A stretch of DNA of 64,000 bases from Mesostigma viride (Eukaryota > Streptophyta > Mesostigmatophyceae > Mesostigmatales > Mesostigmataceae): contig RPFO01000389.1 of the NCBI GenBank assembly GCA_009746045.1, positions 2,193,638 to 2,257,637 of the forward strand, read 5' to 3'. Numbering within the stretch: position 1 is the stretch's first letter; each line of letters starts with the position of its first letter. This document shows, one piece after another, positions 1 through 8,017 of this stretch. The translations under genes and the position numbers were made by a program. The notes beneath the pieces are model-generated. The model was not told the origin of the DNA. It did no database searches and was given only the letters and a program-made list of their open reading frames with translations.

Positions 1-1008
1 CGGTGCTGGTGTGGGCGTGTCGGCAGCTAGAGGGTGAAGTTGTGTCGACTGCGACGAGAGAGCGTCGGCATCTGGGGAGCAGCGAGGAGAAGTTGTTCCT
101 GGTCAATTTTCCGAGTCGCGGGTGACGGTGTCGACAAGCGGCAAGGTTGGCGGTGTTGTTGTAATTAATAATGGCAGTGCTGCGCGACGTCATGATTGCA
201 TTGCTGCGACGCGAGGACGTCGGGCATCGAATGCGGCGAGAGACGGCAGCAAGAAGAGCGGATGGCCAGGCGAAGTATCGCGGGGCGACTAGAATGTCAC
301 AGGCGACCGGGCGAGAGGCGAGTATGCTGGCGCGAGTCGCAGGCGACTGGGTATGTCGCGAGCGACTGGGTGTGCCGCAGGCGACTGGGTATGTCGCGAG
401 CGACCGGGTATGTCGCAGGCGGCAGATCTAGAGTATGTAGAGCGATGGCAAATGATGGCTGCAGGTTGCCTATTTGCTCTCAGCATTCCACTGCTATATG
501 TGGTATGGCGCTATGAGAATCATGGCATTGAGGCCGTGATTGCAGAACTCGTGGAGTTTGCAAGGAATTAATGGATGGTGCGTCCATCATTAGTTGGCGC
601 GCGTGTACGTGACTGGCAGGCAGCTCCTACAAGGTCAGCGTTTCCTGAGTCAGCGACTGGCAGGCAGGGATGGTTTTGTTGGTCGGGGGTAGCCAGATAA
701 CGTATAAGGCGAGAGCTGAAGGGTTCCCATAGCCGGAGGTCTCGCTGAAGACGTGCTGTTTCTGGGTCATGTATGCAGTAGCCGAAGCACAGTTGTGCTG
801 TTCTGCGTGTGAAGGGGCTTGAGGGCCAAGTAACATGCCGTTTTCTCCACCGCTTGTATGTTGAGTGTGTCCCCGAGCGGGTGTTGAGTACATCATTCCT
901 GTTAAGGGATATGTGAGGGACAGCCCCAGGCTCGGTCTAGCATGGTGTTGCTATTCCTTGAAGCATGAACACACTGGGGGATCAGATGCTGAATGTGTTT
1001 CCAAAATT
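1..1008. other. Unassigned sequence left of the YR retroelement
   Basis: No convincing gene is seen. Short open frames on both strands (for example 171-571) overlap each other and a 19-bp tandem repeat and show no recognisable motif. The retroelement that follows begins at 1009, so this is its left flank, possibly older repeat DNA. Confidence 0.5.
338..422. repeat. 19-bp tandem repeat, about 4.5 copies
   Basis: Units of 19 bp start at 338, 357, 376, 395 and 414 (partial). Units alternate between two variants (CGCAGGCGACTGGGTATGT and CGCGAGCGACTGGGTGTGC), so a 38-bp higher-order unit is possible. The repeat explains the spurious open frames here. Confidence 0.8.
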
Positions 1009-1441
1009 ATCGTGGTTCTCTGAACATAGTTTCTTTATAGTGAGATGGAAGGGTAGCCGCTATAGCTAGGTTATTGGGTTCACGTGACATACCTTTTGAG
1101 GCCGGTGCGGCCTGATCCGGATCAGTCGTGGCCAAAGCTTTGGCCAGTTTTTCTTGGCCAGGTGGCAGGAGCTACGTTGAGATATAAACCTGCCACTGTC
1201 TCTGTTTCTTGGCTCATGGCGTAGTGATTAACTAGATCTAGATTCTTTCTCTCACGCAATATGTGACCTAATAGCCCCGGCAGCCTTACGTAAGCTGCCG
1301 GCAATTAGAACGCCACATTGCGTCATTTGTTCAGACGCAACATTTGCGTGGCGAAAAAATGCCGTCCGGGCCAAGGCCGCATGACACGCAAAAAAGGACA
1401 AAAACAAACCCACCTAGCTAAGGTCGGCCTCTTTTCTTTTC
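1009..1441 (+). repeat. Split direct repeat A1 (left terminus)
   Basis: Nearly identical over 433 bp to 5915-6347; a 2-base difference sits near 1200. It contains perfect palindromes at 1113-1124 (TGATCCGGATCA) and 1130-1145 (GGCCAAAGCTTTGGCC). It also has an imperfect 25-nt palindrome at 1277-1301 with one bulged C, whose core is TTACGTAA. These may be recombinase or promoter sites; that is inference. Confidence 0.85.
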
Positions 1442-1528
1442 ACGAGGGCGGCGACAGCAAGCCAGGGGAAACGAACCTCTGGTTTGACGAACCTGTACTG
1501 TCGGAGCCATTTTTGGCCCTGAGCAGCA

Positions 1529-2584
1529 ATGCCGAAGGGGCGCAAAGCTACAGGAGGGCAGGCAGCGCGCGGGGAGGACGGGACGCCCACACCGCGGGCT
1601 GCTGCCGCAAGTCACGCGCCAGTCGCCTTCAGCGCCAAAAAGAAGCAGCTCGCCACTCTGCTCGCCAAGTGCATCAGCCCCGCAGAGGCGGTGGGGGCAG
1701 TCGAGCAGGTCTTCGGTGCCGAGGACTGGGTGACGGACGCCAGCTCGTGGAGCTCGAGCCAGCTGAAGTCTGTCGTGCAGTTGCTGGCCGATCACGTTGA
1801 TGTTGGCGACGTGTTGGACGCACGTGACCCAAACGGAACGTTGGTGGCAAAACTGCTGGCCGTGGCAGATCTCGCGGCGGACGAGGAGGAGGATCAGGCG
1901 CTGCCACCAACGACACCTGCGCAGCGAAAAATGGCCAAGCCGAAAGGCGCGGCCAAGGTTTCGGCAGGTGGGGGGGCTGTCGGAAAGGAAATGAGGGCGA
2001 GGTTGGCGACATTCGTTGGGGCACCTCCGGAAACCGAAAATCAGGACGACGAGGAGGACGAGGAGGGGGAGGTCGCAGCCGAGAAATTCATGCAAGGTTT
2101 GAAGGCAGCGCTGGGAGGAATGGAGGGGGCGGGAAGCCACTTCAAGGCCTCGAAAGGGGTGGCGCTGCCAAGCCGAGCCAAGAGCGTGAAATACCGGGTT
2201 TCGGAGCGGGTGCTGCCGGGGGTGTTGGAGGACGCCAGCGACAATGGGATGGGAATCCGGTCGTGGGTCATGACGGTAAAGCCTGGAAATTGGCGGAACA
2301 TGGAGAACAGGAAAATTGTCATGAACATTGCATTGGCCATGGACACCCTTCTCAAGGAGCTGGGCTCAGCAGCCGGGGAGCTTGTGGGCATGGAGTACCT
2401 AATGAGGGTGGTGGCGGCCTTGCTGCAGGTGGAGGGGCAAGGAGGGGGGGGGTGGAAGGTGGCCAGCCACCTCCTGCCATTGGGGGAGGAGGCTGCACTG
2501 TCAGCCGCCCCGGCTGTCAAGGCAGCTCTCCAAACTGCCATCCTCTTGGACAAGCTCAGCAAGGCTCAACAAGTAGGGAAATAG
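1529..2584 (+). CDS. Gag-like ORF of the YR retroelement
   Basis: This is a 351-aa open frame starting at an ATG just downstream of A1. The N-terminus is basic and Ala/Gly-rich. An acidic stretch (runs of D and E, about residues 171-182) follows, then a less biased C-terminal half. No zinc knuckle is visible, which is not unusual for gag of DIRS-order elements. The assignment rests on position (first ORF, before the RT ORF) rather than on motifs. The pol frame overlaps its 3' end in the -1 frame; a G9 run lies in the overlap at 2444-2452. Long open frames on the opposite strand are GC-driven shadows. Confidence 0.6.
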   Translation: MPKGRKATGGQAARGEDGTPTPRAAAASHAPVAFSAKKKQLATLLAKCISPAEAVGAVEQVFGAEDWVTDASSWSSSQLKSVVQLLADHVDVGDVLDARDPNGTLVAKLLAVADLAADEEEDQALPPTTPAQRKMAKPKGAAKVSAGGGAVGKEMRARLATFVGAPPETENQDDEEDEEGEVAAEKFMQGLKAALGGMEGAGSHFKASKGVALPSRAKSVKYRVSERVLPGVLEDASDNGMGIRSWVMTVKPGNWRNMENRKIVMNIALAMDTLLKELGSAAGELVGMEYLMRVVAALLQVEGQGGGGWKVASHLLPLGEEAALSAAPAVKAALQTAILLDKLSKAQQVGK

Positions 2585-5500
2585 AATCCCAGCGGGACCG
2601 CTCCCTTTTCCCGCTGCCATACCCACTTAGGCCAGCGTACACCGCGTGGGGCAGGGTGAGATCGGCACGCCGGCGACAGCGTGCCACGCGCCGCCACCGC
2701 GAGTACACACTGCAATGCAAGGTAGTGCGTTGGCTTAATTGGCTGTGGGGAGGGGGGCAAGACCCTCCTCCTAACCCTAGAGGGGCGTGCTCTAAGGGGA
2801 GGGAGGAGGCCCTTGCGAGGGTCAAGAGGCACTGCACCTGGCACAGTCGCCGCGTAGGGGGCGTTGCGACAGGCCAGGAGCAAGAAGGTGCTGATGCAAT
2901 ATATGGGAAGCAGAATAAGTATGAACAACTGCGCGCGGACGCGGTGAGTCTACCAAAGGCGGAGGTGGCGGGGAAGGCACGGCTGCTCGACCTGTTGGCT
3001 ATGCGGCCGAGCTGGCGGGAGATATATGCCAGCGAAGAGAACTGCATCAAGCCAGCGGTCGTGGCGAGCGCAAAGTATTGGAATGTGCCCAAGCCCAGCC
3101 GGGGATGCTCCATGGATGAATGGGGCAAGCTCATGAGCCGGGCAGCGGGCGTGGGCATGGTGGCGTTCCGGGAGAGGCGGCCCAAGTGGGTGGATGGCTG
3201 CTTTGGAGTGGCCAAGGGGGTGGGTGAGCTTCGGTTCATCGTCAACAGGAAGCTGGGCAACCTGCTGTGGGTGGACCCCCCCAAGATCCTGCTACCCCAC
3301 CTGGGCATCCTCGTGGAGGTCTACATCAAGGGCTGGTGCTACTGCGCCAAGAGCGACCTCGTGTCATACTACTATTCCATCGAGGTGCCCGAGTGGTGGT
3401 GGGACTACCAAGGGCTTCCTAGTGTGTGGTCGACTAGCGTAGGTCTGGCAGGGCCCAGGCGGAAGGTGTGGCCCGTGCTCAAGGTGCTGGCCATGGGACA
3501 TTCCCATGCGGTGGCGCTGGGGGAGGCCATCCATGAGATGGTGCTCTACATGACCGGTGCCCTGGATCCGAGGCGCCAGGTCAACTACCTCTCAAGCGCA
3601 GGTGAGCTCACCTTGGTGCGCGACGAGTGTGGCCAGCCACTGCGCTTGGCCATCGAGTACAAGGAGGAGCGCGCCGGGGAGCTTCAGATTGACCTGGAAA
3701 ACCCCCCTGCCCCCATGCTGTCCATCACCATTGATGACTTGGTGGCCAGCAACGGGCGGACCTGCGAGGCGGTGAACCAGCTCATCACGCGCGCTATTGA
3801 GGAAGGCTACCTCCCTAACAACCTTGTGCCGTCTAAGGAGAAGACTAAGATGGCGAGCCTGGAAGGGGACGAGCTAGAAGCCCTAGGGGTGGTGCACCGA
3901 CGGAACGGCGTGCTGGAACCAACGGTCAAGCAGCTCAACCTTGTGATCGCCCACACGCAGGCTATACTCACTCGAGGCCGAGCTACGGCCGAGGGGCTGG
4001 CTGCCGTCTTGGGGCGGTGGTTGTGGCTGCAGATGTTAAGCCGCAGCTGCTTGTCCATTTGGCAGCAATGTTTCAAATTCATCAGCCTGCAAGGGTGGGG
4101 GCAGCGATCCTGGGTGCTGTGGGCCGGGGTGCGGGAGGAGTTAGAGTGTGCCCTGGCCTTGGCTCCCATGCTAAGGGTTGACCGAAGCGCACCTTTGGCC
4201 CGTGAGGTGGTTGCATCTGACGCGTCCACCTACGGGCAAGGTGTCGTGTACGCAACCATGGAGCCGGGCGATGTGACGGAGCTGGCGAGGGCACGAGAGG
4301 TGCGGGGGTACCCGACTTTGCTCATACCAAGTGAGGTGGCCTACGCTGGCCCTAGGCCACTGAGCGCGCGGGCGCAACAAGCAATCACTAGCCAGCAATG
4401 GCGGGTTGGGGTCCGGAGTCGTTGGCGGGATCCGGGGATGCACATCAACGAGAAGGAGGTGCGGGCTGCAGTGAAGGGCGTGGAGAGGAGTGCGCGCAGC
4501 TTGGCAAACCGAGGCAAGCGGGTGGTGAGGTTGGTGGACTCCACCGCGGCGTTGGGCTGCTTGGCTAAGGGGCGGTCCTCATCCCACAAGCTCAACAAGC
4601 AGTGCCGCCGCTTGTGCGCGCTGACCCTCGCCACGGGGAGTCGTTCCCAGTGGGTGTGGACGCCGAGTGCACTTCAACCAGCCGATGGCGTTTCTCGCGG
4701 CCAATCCATGGCGACTTTCTTGGCAGGCTGGGTGCGCGACCTGACCGCGGAAGGCATCCATCCTAACCCGGGGCCCCCTGCACCTGTTAGCTACCTTCCA
4801 TTGCTAGAGGGGAAAGTAAAGCCGGCTACTTTGCTGGCCTACCGTCGTGGTCTTGATTCCCTCTTGACTTGGTGGGAGGCTGGTGGGCGGGCGGACGGGT
4901 CATCGTCACGAGCTGACACCCTTGAGGAGACATTTTGTGCGTATGTCGCCTGGGCTCATTTTCGGGGGTACAGCCGCCAAGTGTGTGTCAATGCCTTGAT
5001 GGGGTTGCAACTTTATTATCCCGGTATGGTGAAGCGGTGGGACTTGGCCCGTGGCGTCCTCGCTGGGTGGAAAACACTTGTGCCCCCCCGTGCCCCTCCT
5101 CCCATTCCATGGGAGGCGGCGTTTGCACTTGCCAGCACGATGGTCATGCAAGGTCAGCGCCTTGCGGGCCTGCTGGTTGTCATCGTGTTCCGCCATTACC
5201 TGCGAATCTCGGAGGCGCTGAACCTCCGTGTTGGCCATGTGCGCCTCCAGCCTGACGTTCGGCTTGGGCCGGCTCAACGGGGCGCCCTACTGCTGAGGTC
5301 TACCAAGACCTCTAAGGGCAAGACTCAGTCAGTGGTGGTAGAAGATGTGATGTCTGAAACCATCCTCCGTCACTGCATCGCGGGTAAGCACGCTTGGGAG
5401 GCCGTGTTCCCTTTCACCTACCCGCAATTCCGGCGCATTTGGCAGGCTGCGAGTCAGGCCTTGGGGGTCGCCCAGATTTTCACCATTCACGGGCTGCGGC

Positions 5501-5706
5501 ATGGAGGTGCCACTCACGATTTCCTCGCGGGTCGCAGCATGGGGGACATCCAGGGCCGGGGGCGCTGGCTTAGCAGCTCCACGGTTGCCCATTATGTGGG
5601 CTTGCACCGCAGTTTGGAGGTGGAGCTGCCTGAGGTTATTCTTCGGGCCATGGCCGCCTGCCCCCCTCGGGCCTGGCGGGCTATTTTGAAATTGCCCTCC
5701 ACCTAG
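2263..5706 (+). CDS. RT - RNase H - tyrosine recombinase polyprotein
   Basis: The frame is open from before 2263 to the stop at 5706. The first in-frame ATG is at 3001, so pol begins there or is reached by -1 frameshift from gag. RT: motif A Asp at codon 3355 (SDLVSYYY), motif C as TIDD (Asp-Asp codons 3733-3738), giving IDD instead of YxDD. RNase H: candidate acidic residues at 4219 (DAS), 4450/4456 (NEKE), 4537 (VDST) and 4684 (PAD). An NPGP motif lies at 4765-4776. Tyrosine recombinase: first Arg at 5203 (YLRISEAL), HxxRH at 5488-5502, nucleophile candidate Tyr at 5593 (AHYVG). This order is standard for YR retroelements. All key residues are present, so it looks functional. Confidence 0.88.
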   Translation: MGHDGKAWKLAEHGEQENCHEHCIGHGHPSQGAGLSSRGACGHGVPNEGGGGLAAGGGARRGGVEGGQPPPAIGGGGCTVSRPGCQGSSPNCHPLGQAQQGSTSREIESQRDRSLFPLPYPLRPAYTAWGRVRSARRRQRATRRHREYTLQCKVVRWLNWLWGGGQDPPPNPRGACSKGREEALARVKRHCTWHSRRVGGVATGQEQEGADAIYGKQNKYEQLRADAVSLPKAEVAGKARLLDLLAMRPSWREIYASEENCIKPAVVASAKYWNVPKPSRGCSMDEWGKLMSRAAGVGMVAFRERRPKWVDGCFGVAKGVGELRFIVNRKLGNLLWVDPPKILLPHLGILVEVYIKGWCYCAKSDLVSYYYSIEVPEWWWDYQGLPSVWSTSVGLAGPRRKVWPVLKVLAMGHSHAVALGEAIHEMVLYMTGALDPRRQVNYLSSAGELTLVRDECGQPLRLAIEYKEERAGELQIDLENPPAPMLSITIDDLVASNGRTCEAVNQLITRAIEEGYLPNNLVPSKEKTKMASLEGDELEALGVVHRRNGVLEPTVKQLNLVIAHTQAILTRGRATAEGLAAVLGRWLWLQMLSRSCLSIWQQCFKFISLQGWGQRSWVLWAGVREELECALALAPMLRVDRSAPLAREVVASDASTYGQGVVYATMEPGDVTELARAREVRGYPTLLIPSEVAYAGPRPLSARAQQAITSQQWRVGVRSRWRDPGMHINEKEVRAAVKGVERSARSLANRGKRVVRLVDSTAALGCLAKGRSSSHKLNKQCRRLCALTLATGSRSQWVWTPSALQPADGVSRGQSMATFLAGWVRDLTAEGIHPNPGPPAPVSYLPLLEGKVKPATLLAYRRGLDSLLTWWEAGGRADGSSSRADTLEETFCAYVAWAHFRGYSRQVCVNALMGLQLYYPGMVKRWDLARGVLAGWKTLVPPRAPPPIPWEAAFALASTMVMQGQRLAGLLVVIVFRHYLRISEALNLRVGHVRLQPDVRLGPAQRGALLLRSTKTSKGKTQSVVVEDVMSETILRHCIAGKHAWEAVFPFTYPQFRRIWQAASQALGVAQIFTIHGLRHGGATHDFLAGRSMGDIQGRGRWLSSSTVAHYVGLHRSLEVELPEVILRAMAACPPRAWRAILKLPST
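4741..4776 (+). other. 2A-like NPGP motif between RNase H and recombinase
   Basis: In the pol frame the codons read L-T-A-E-G-I-H-P-N-P-G-P, with the Gly-Pro junction at 4773/4774. Ribosome-skipping 2A peptides end in D-(V/I)-E-x-N-P-G-P. Here NPGP and the preceding I are kept, with G for D and H for E. Related HPNPGP variants occur in non-LTR retrotransposons. Its place, exactly between two enzymatic modules, fits co-translational separation of the recombinase. Activity is inference. Confidence 0.5.
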
Positions 5707-5778
5707 TTTGGTTGTTCATTTCTATGTCATTATGCTAGGTTCTTTGCCCCTGGCATGGATCGCCAGGGAGGGATATAA

Positions 5779-5914
5779 GGGTAAGGCTAGCCTTTGCCAA
5801 GCAATAAGTGTTCCCATGAGCATCGGCGGCCGGGATGTGGCCTGCCTTTTGTATGTGCTCCACTCATTGTTTTAATAAAGAGTCTGGTTACCCTGGAGTT
5901 CCACGGTTAATAGA
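5779..5914 (+). repeat. Split direct repeat B1
   Basis: It matches 6373-6508 with a constant offset of 594 bp. It contains AATAAA near 5874, a likely polyadenylation signal for the element transcript. It abuts A2 directly, as expected for a B1A2 junction. Confidence 0.85.
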
Positions 5915-6347
5915 ATCGTGGTTCTCTGAACATAGTTTCTTTATAGTGAGATGGAAGGGTAGCCGCTATAGCTAGGTTATTGGGTTCACGTGACATACCT
6001 TTTGAGGCCGGTGCGGCCTGATCCGGATCAGTCGTGGCCAAAGCTTTGGCCAGTTTTTCTTGGCCAGGTGGCAGGAGCTACGTTGAGATATAAACCTGCC
6101 ACTGTCTAGGTTTCTTGGCTCATGGCGTAGTGATTAACTAGATCTAGATTCTTTCTCTCACGCAATATGTGACCTAATAGCCCCGGCAGCCTTACGTAAG
6201 CTGCCGGCAATTAGAACGCCACATTGCGTCATTTGTTCAGACGCAACATTTGCGTGGCGAAAAAATGCCGTCCGGGCCAAGGCCGCATGACACGCAAAAA
6301 AGGACAAAAACAAACCCACCTAGCTAAGGTCGGCCTCTTTTCTTTTC
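5915..6347 (+). repeat. Split direct repeat A2
   Basis: This is the internal copy of the 433-bp A repeat, including the same three palindromes. It is separated from B2 by about 25 bp of pyrimidine-rich sequence (6348-6372). Confidence 0.85.
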
Positions 6348-6372
6348 CCGCCCACCCTCCCTGCGTGTTTGG

Positions 6373-6509
6373 GGGTAAGGCTAGCCTTTGCCAAGCAATA
6401 AGTGTTCCCATGAGCATCGGCGGCCGGGATGTGGCCTGCCTTTTGTATGTGCTCCACTCATTGTTTTAATAAAGAGTCTGGTTACCCTGGAGTTCCACGG
6501 TTAATAGAA
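6373..6509 (+). repeat. Split direct repeat B2 (right terminus)
   Basis: This is a second copy of B1, ending with TTAATAGAA at the element's right end, and it again contains an AATAAA signal. Confidence 0.85.
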
Positions 6510-7702
6510 CTGCAATAATTTGACGGTTGTTGGTGACTGGCCTGTTTGCACAGGGTCCGGTGGAGCTCCCATGTGATCTCTGTATTGATGTGTGAGGGTG
6601 GGCAACTCACAGCATTGTGCAGAATGCCCCTGGTCTAGTGTATGACAGGGAAGGGCACCCTTATTACAGTGGTATAAGGGTGTGGATAAGGGCCTCGCGG
6701 TTGGCCGTTACCACCATGTGCTGGTGTGTAATTAGTGATCGAGACCCAGGAAGTACCTCTTCTGGATTGAAGTGTGGGAAGGGTCTAACAAGTGTTCGGT
6801 TTGATGTTTTGATTTGTGCCAACAATCTGAAGTCAAGCATTTGCATCTGATTTTCAAGGTTTAGGCAGCTGGGCTTGGCGTGGTGAGCCAGGTGGAAACC
6901 AGTTGGCCATAAATGCTTTGAGTGGTTTTGGAAACATCACCTTAGCAATAATATGCCTGTTCTGTGATCAGCCATTCAAGGACAGGTAAGCTGATGGGAG
7001 TCAGTTATACCTGGGTACCTGAGCTTTGCCAGCTGCAGGTGTAATGCAGAGGATCAGTTTGCTACAGCTGTATCGAGGCCCCAGGGTGACCCTGGCCAGG
7101 CCCCTGGGGTACCTTCATATACGGTGGTTGGGCAAGCAGACAGGCAGGCTGCACCCCTGGATTGATCGGCCAAACACTAGGCCTGATCGGGTGTGCGCCT
7201 ATAACTGCGTTGGGAGGATTCCCAGAGAGATTTTAATGTTGTGGTCTTGGCTATGCAAAGCACAAGACGGTGCCAAGATGGCTAGCATGCTCATCCAGGT
7301 GCTACGTCCTGAGGCTGCTAACATTAAAGTGGATACCAATGCTCAGGTCTCTGACATGGGATCTTGGTCAGCATACAGGAGAACTGCTGGTCTGTGAACC
7401 AAGTTGCCCCTGGGTGTCTAGCTTTGTGTTGGGACACACGTGGAAAGGGCCTCAACATGCCTTAGGGGAAAATTAACAGTTGGTTAATAAACGCTAACTT
7501 TCCAGTGTTAATGGAAAACTGATGATACCCGATATGCACTGGCAGGTTGCCAGAAAATATAACCATTGGCAGCATTGCTCCTCATCCAAGCAGTGTTCAT
7601 GGTATATTTTGCAATATCACTCCTGTATTTACAATTTATCCATAATAATAGTGTTCCCCCATACTATGTACAAGACCTGCAGGGTCTGTTGCAAGGGGGT
7701 TC
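6510..7702 (+). other. Decayed retroelement sequence left of piggyBac
   Basis: No intact gene is present. A short stretch near 6730-6760 translates to ISDRDPGSTS, reminiscent of the SDRDPRFTS motif of Ty3-type integrases, but the similarity is too short to be sure. Around 7264-7397 a Copia-type protease remnant is readable (separate entry). The rest shows no clear signal. Confidence 0.4.
7264..7397 (+). pseudogene. Copia pol remnant, retropepsin-like motif VDTNAQVS
   Basis: In the frame containing codon 7332 the translation reads IKVDTNAQVS, matching the LEVDTNSQVS motif of the Copia copy at 27499 and the LEVDTNSKEVS motif of the minus-strand copy near 60728. Upstream and downstream frames are broken. 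It may be the 5' part of the same old Copia copy whose RNase H lies at 12410-13720, with piggyBac inserted between; that link is inference. Confidence 0.45.
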
Positions 7703-7706
7703 CTAA

Positions 7707-7719
7707 CCCTTAAATCGTC
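7707..7719 (+). repeat. piggyBac left terminal inverted repeat
   Basis: It reads CCCTTAAATCGTC and pairs with 10993-11005 (CCCTTAAACCGTC on the minus strand), one mismatch in 13. Confidence 0.75.
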
Positions 7720-7722
7720 ACG

Positions 7723-7769
7723 GGTCCGTTATAATGGTCCCAGTCGAACTGGGACCATTTAAACGGACC
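7723..7769. repeat. Subterminal 47-nt palindrome in the left end of piggyBac
   Basis: Arms of 22 nt starting GGTCCGTT with two mismatches surround a CGA loop. The same words recur near the right end at about 10610 (GTCCGTTATAATGGTC) and 10979, so they look like subterminal transposase-binding repeats. Their role is inference. Confidence 0.65.
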
Positions 7770-8017
7770 GAGTTTGTGGCAGAACTGGGCGCCGCGCCAC
7801 TTTGAATTTAACGGTCAACTCGACGGATCCTGAAAGCTTGCCACGTGGCCTATCCGCAGCACTTCTCAGACCGTCCATCGGACACTTGGCCAGGGTGCTA
7901 TGACCTGCAATGCCCAGGGGGGTACCCTGGTCGAGCGGGAAATTTTCGCGCCCAAAAAAACCACAAAACGATGCAAAGGCGACGAGGACGACGACGACGG
8001 CGTAGACCTACGCAGCC

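Larger units (their letters stand above)
1009..6509 (+). mobile_element. Tyrosine-recombinase retroelement with split direct repeats (PAT/Ngaro/Kangaroo-like)
   Basis: The 5.5-kb element has the order A1 - gag - RT/RNase H/YR - B1A2 - B2. A1 (1009-1441) is repeated as A2 (5915-6347), both 433 bp. B1 (5779-5914) is repeated as B2 (6373-6509). This split-direct-repeat layout is the known signature of PAT, Ngaro and Kangaroo elements in the DIRS order, which integrate through a tyrosine recombinase and make no target-site duplication. None is obvious at 1009/6509. Both main ORFs are open over their full length, so the copy may be autonomous. A methyltransferase domain, present in DIRS1-type elements, was not seen. 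Confidence 0.85.

Noticed and set aside
1418-2140. Antisense frame over the gag-like ORF
   Set aside because: Shadow frame in GC-rich coding DNA; Cys/Arg/Pro-biased translation without motif.
5915-6509. A second, internally deleted copy in tandem with the YR element
   Set aside because: The A1-B1A2-B2 order is exactly the split direct repeat layout of this class, so one element explains both.
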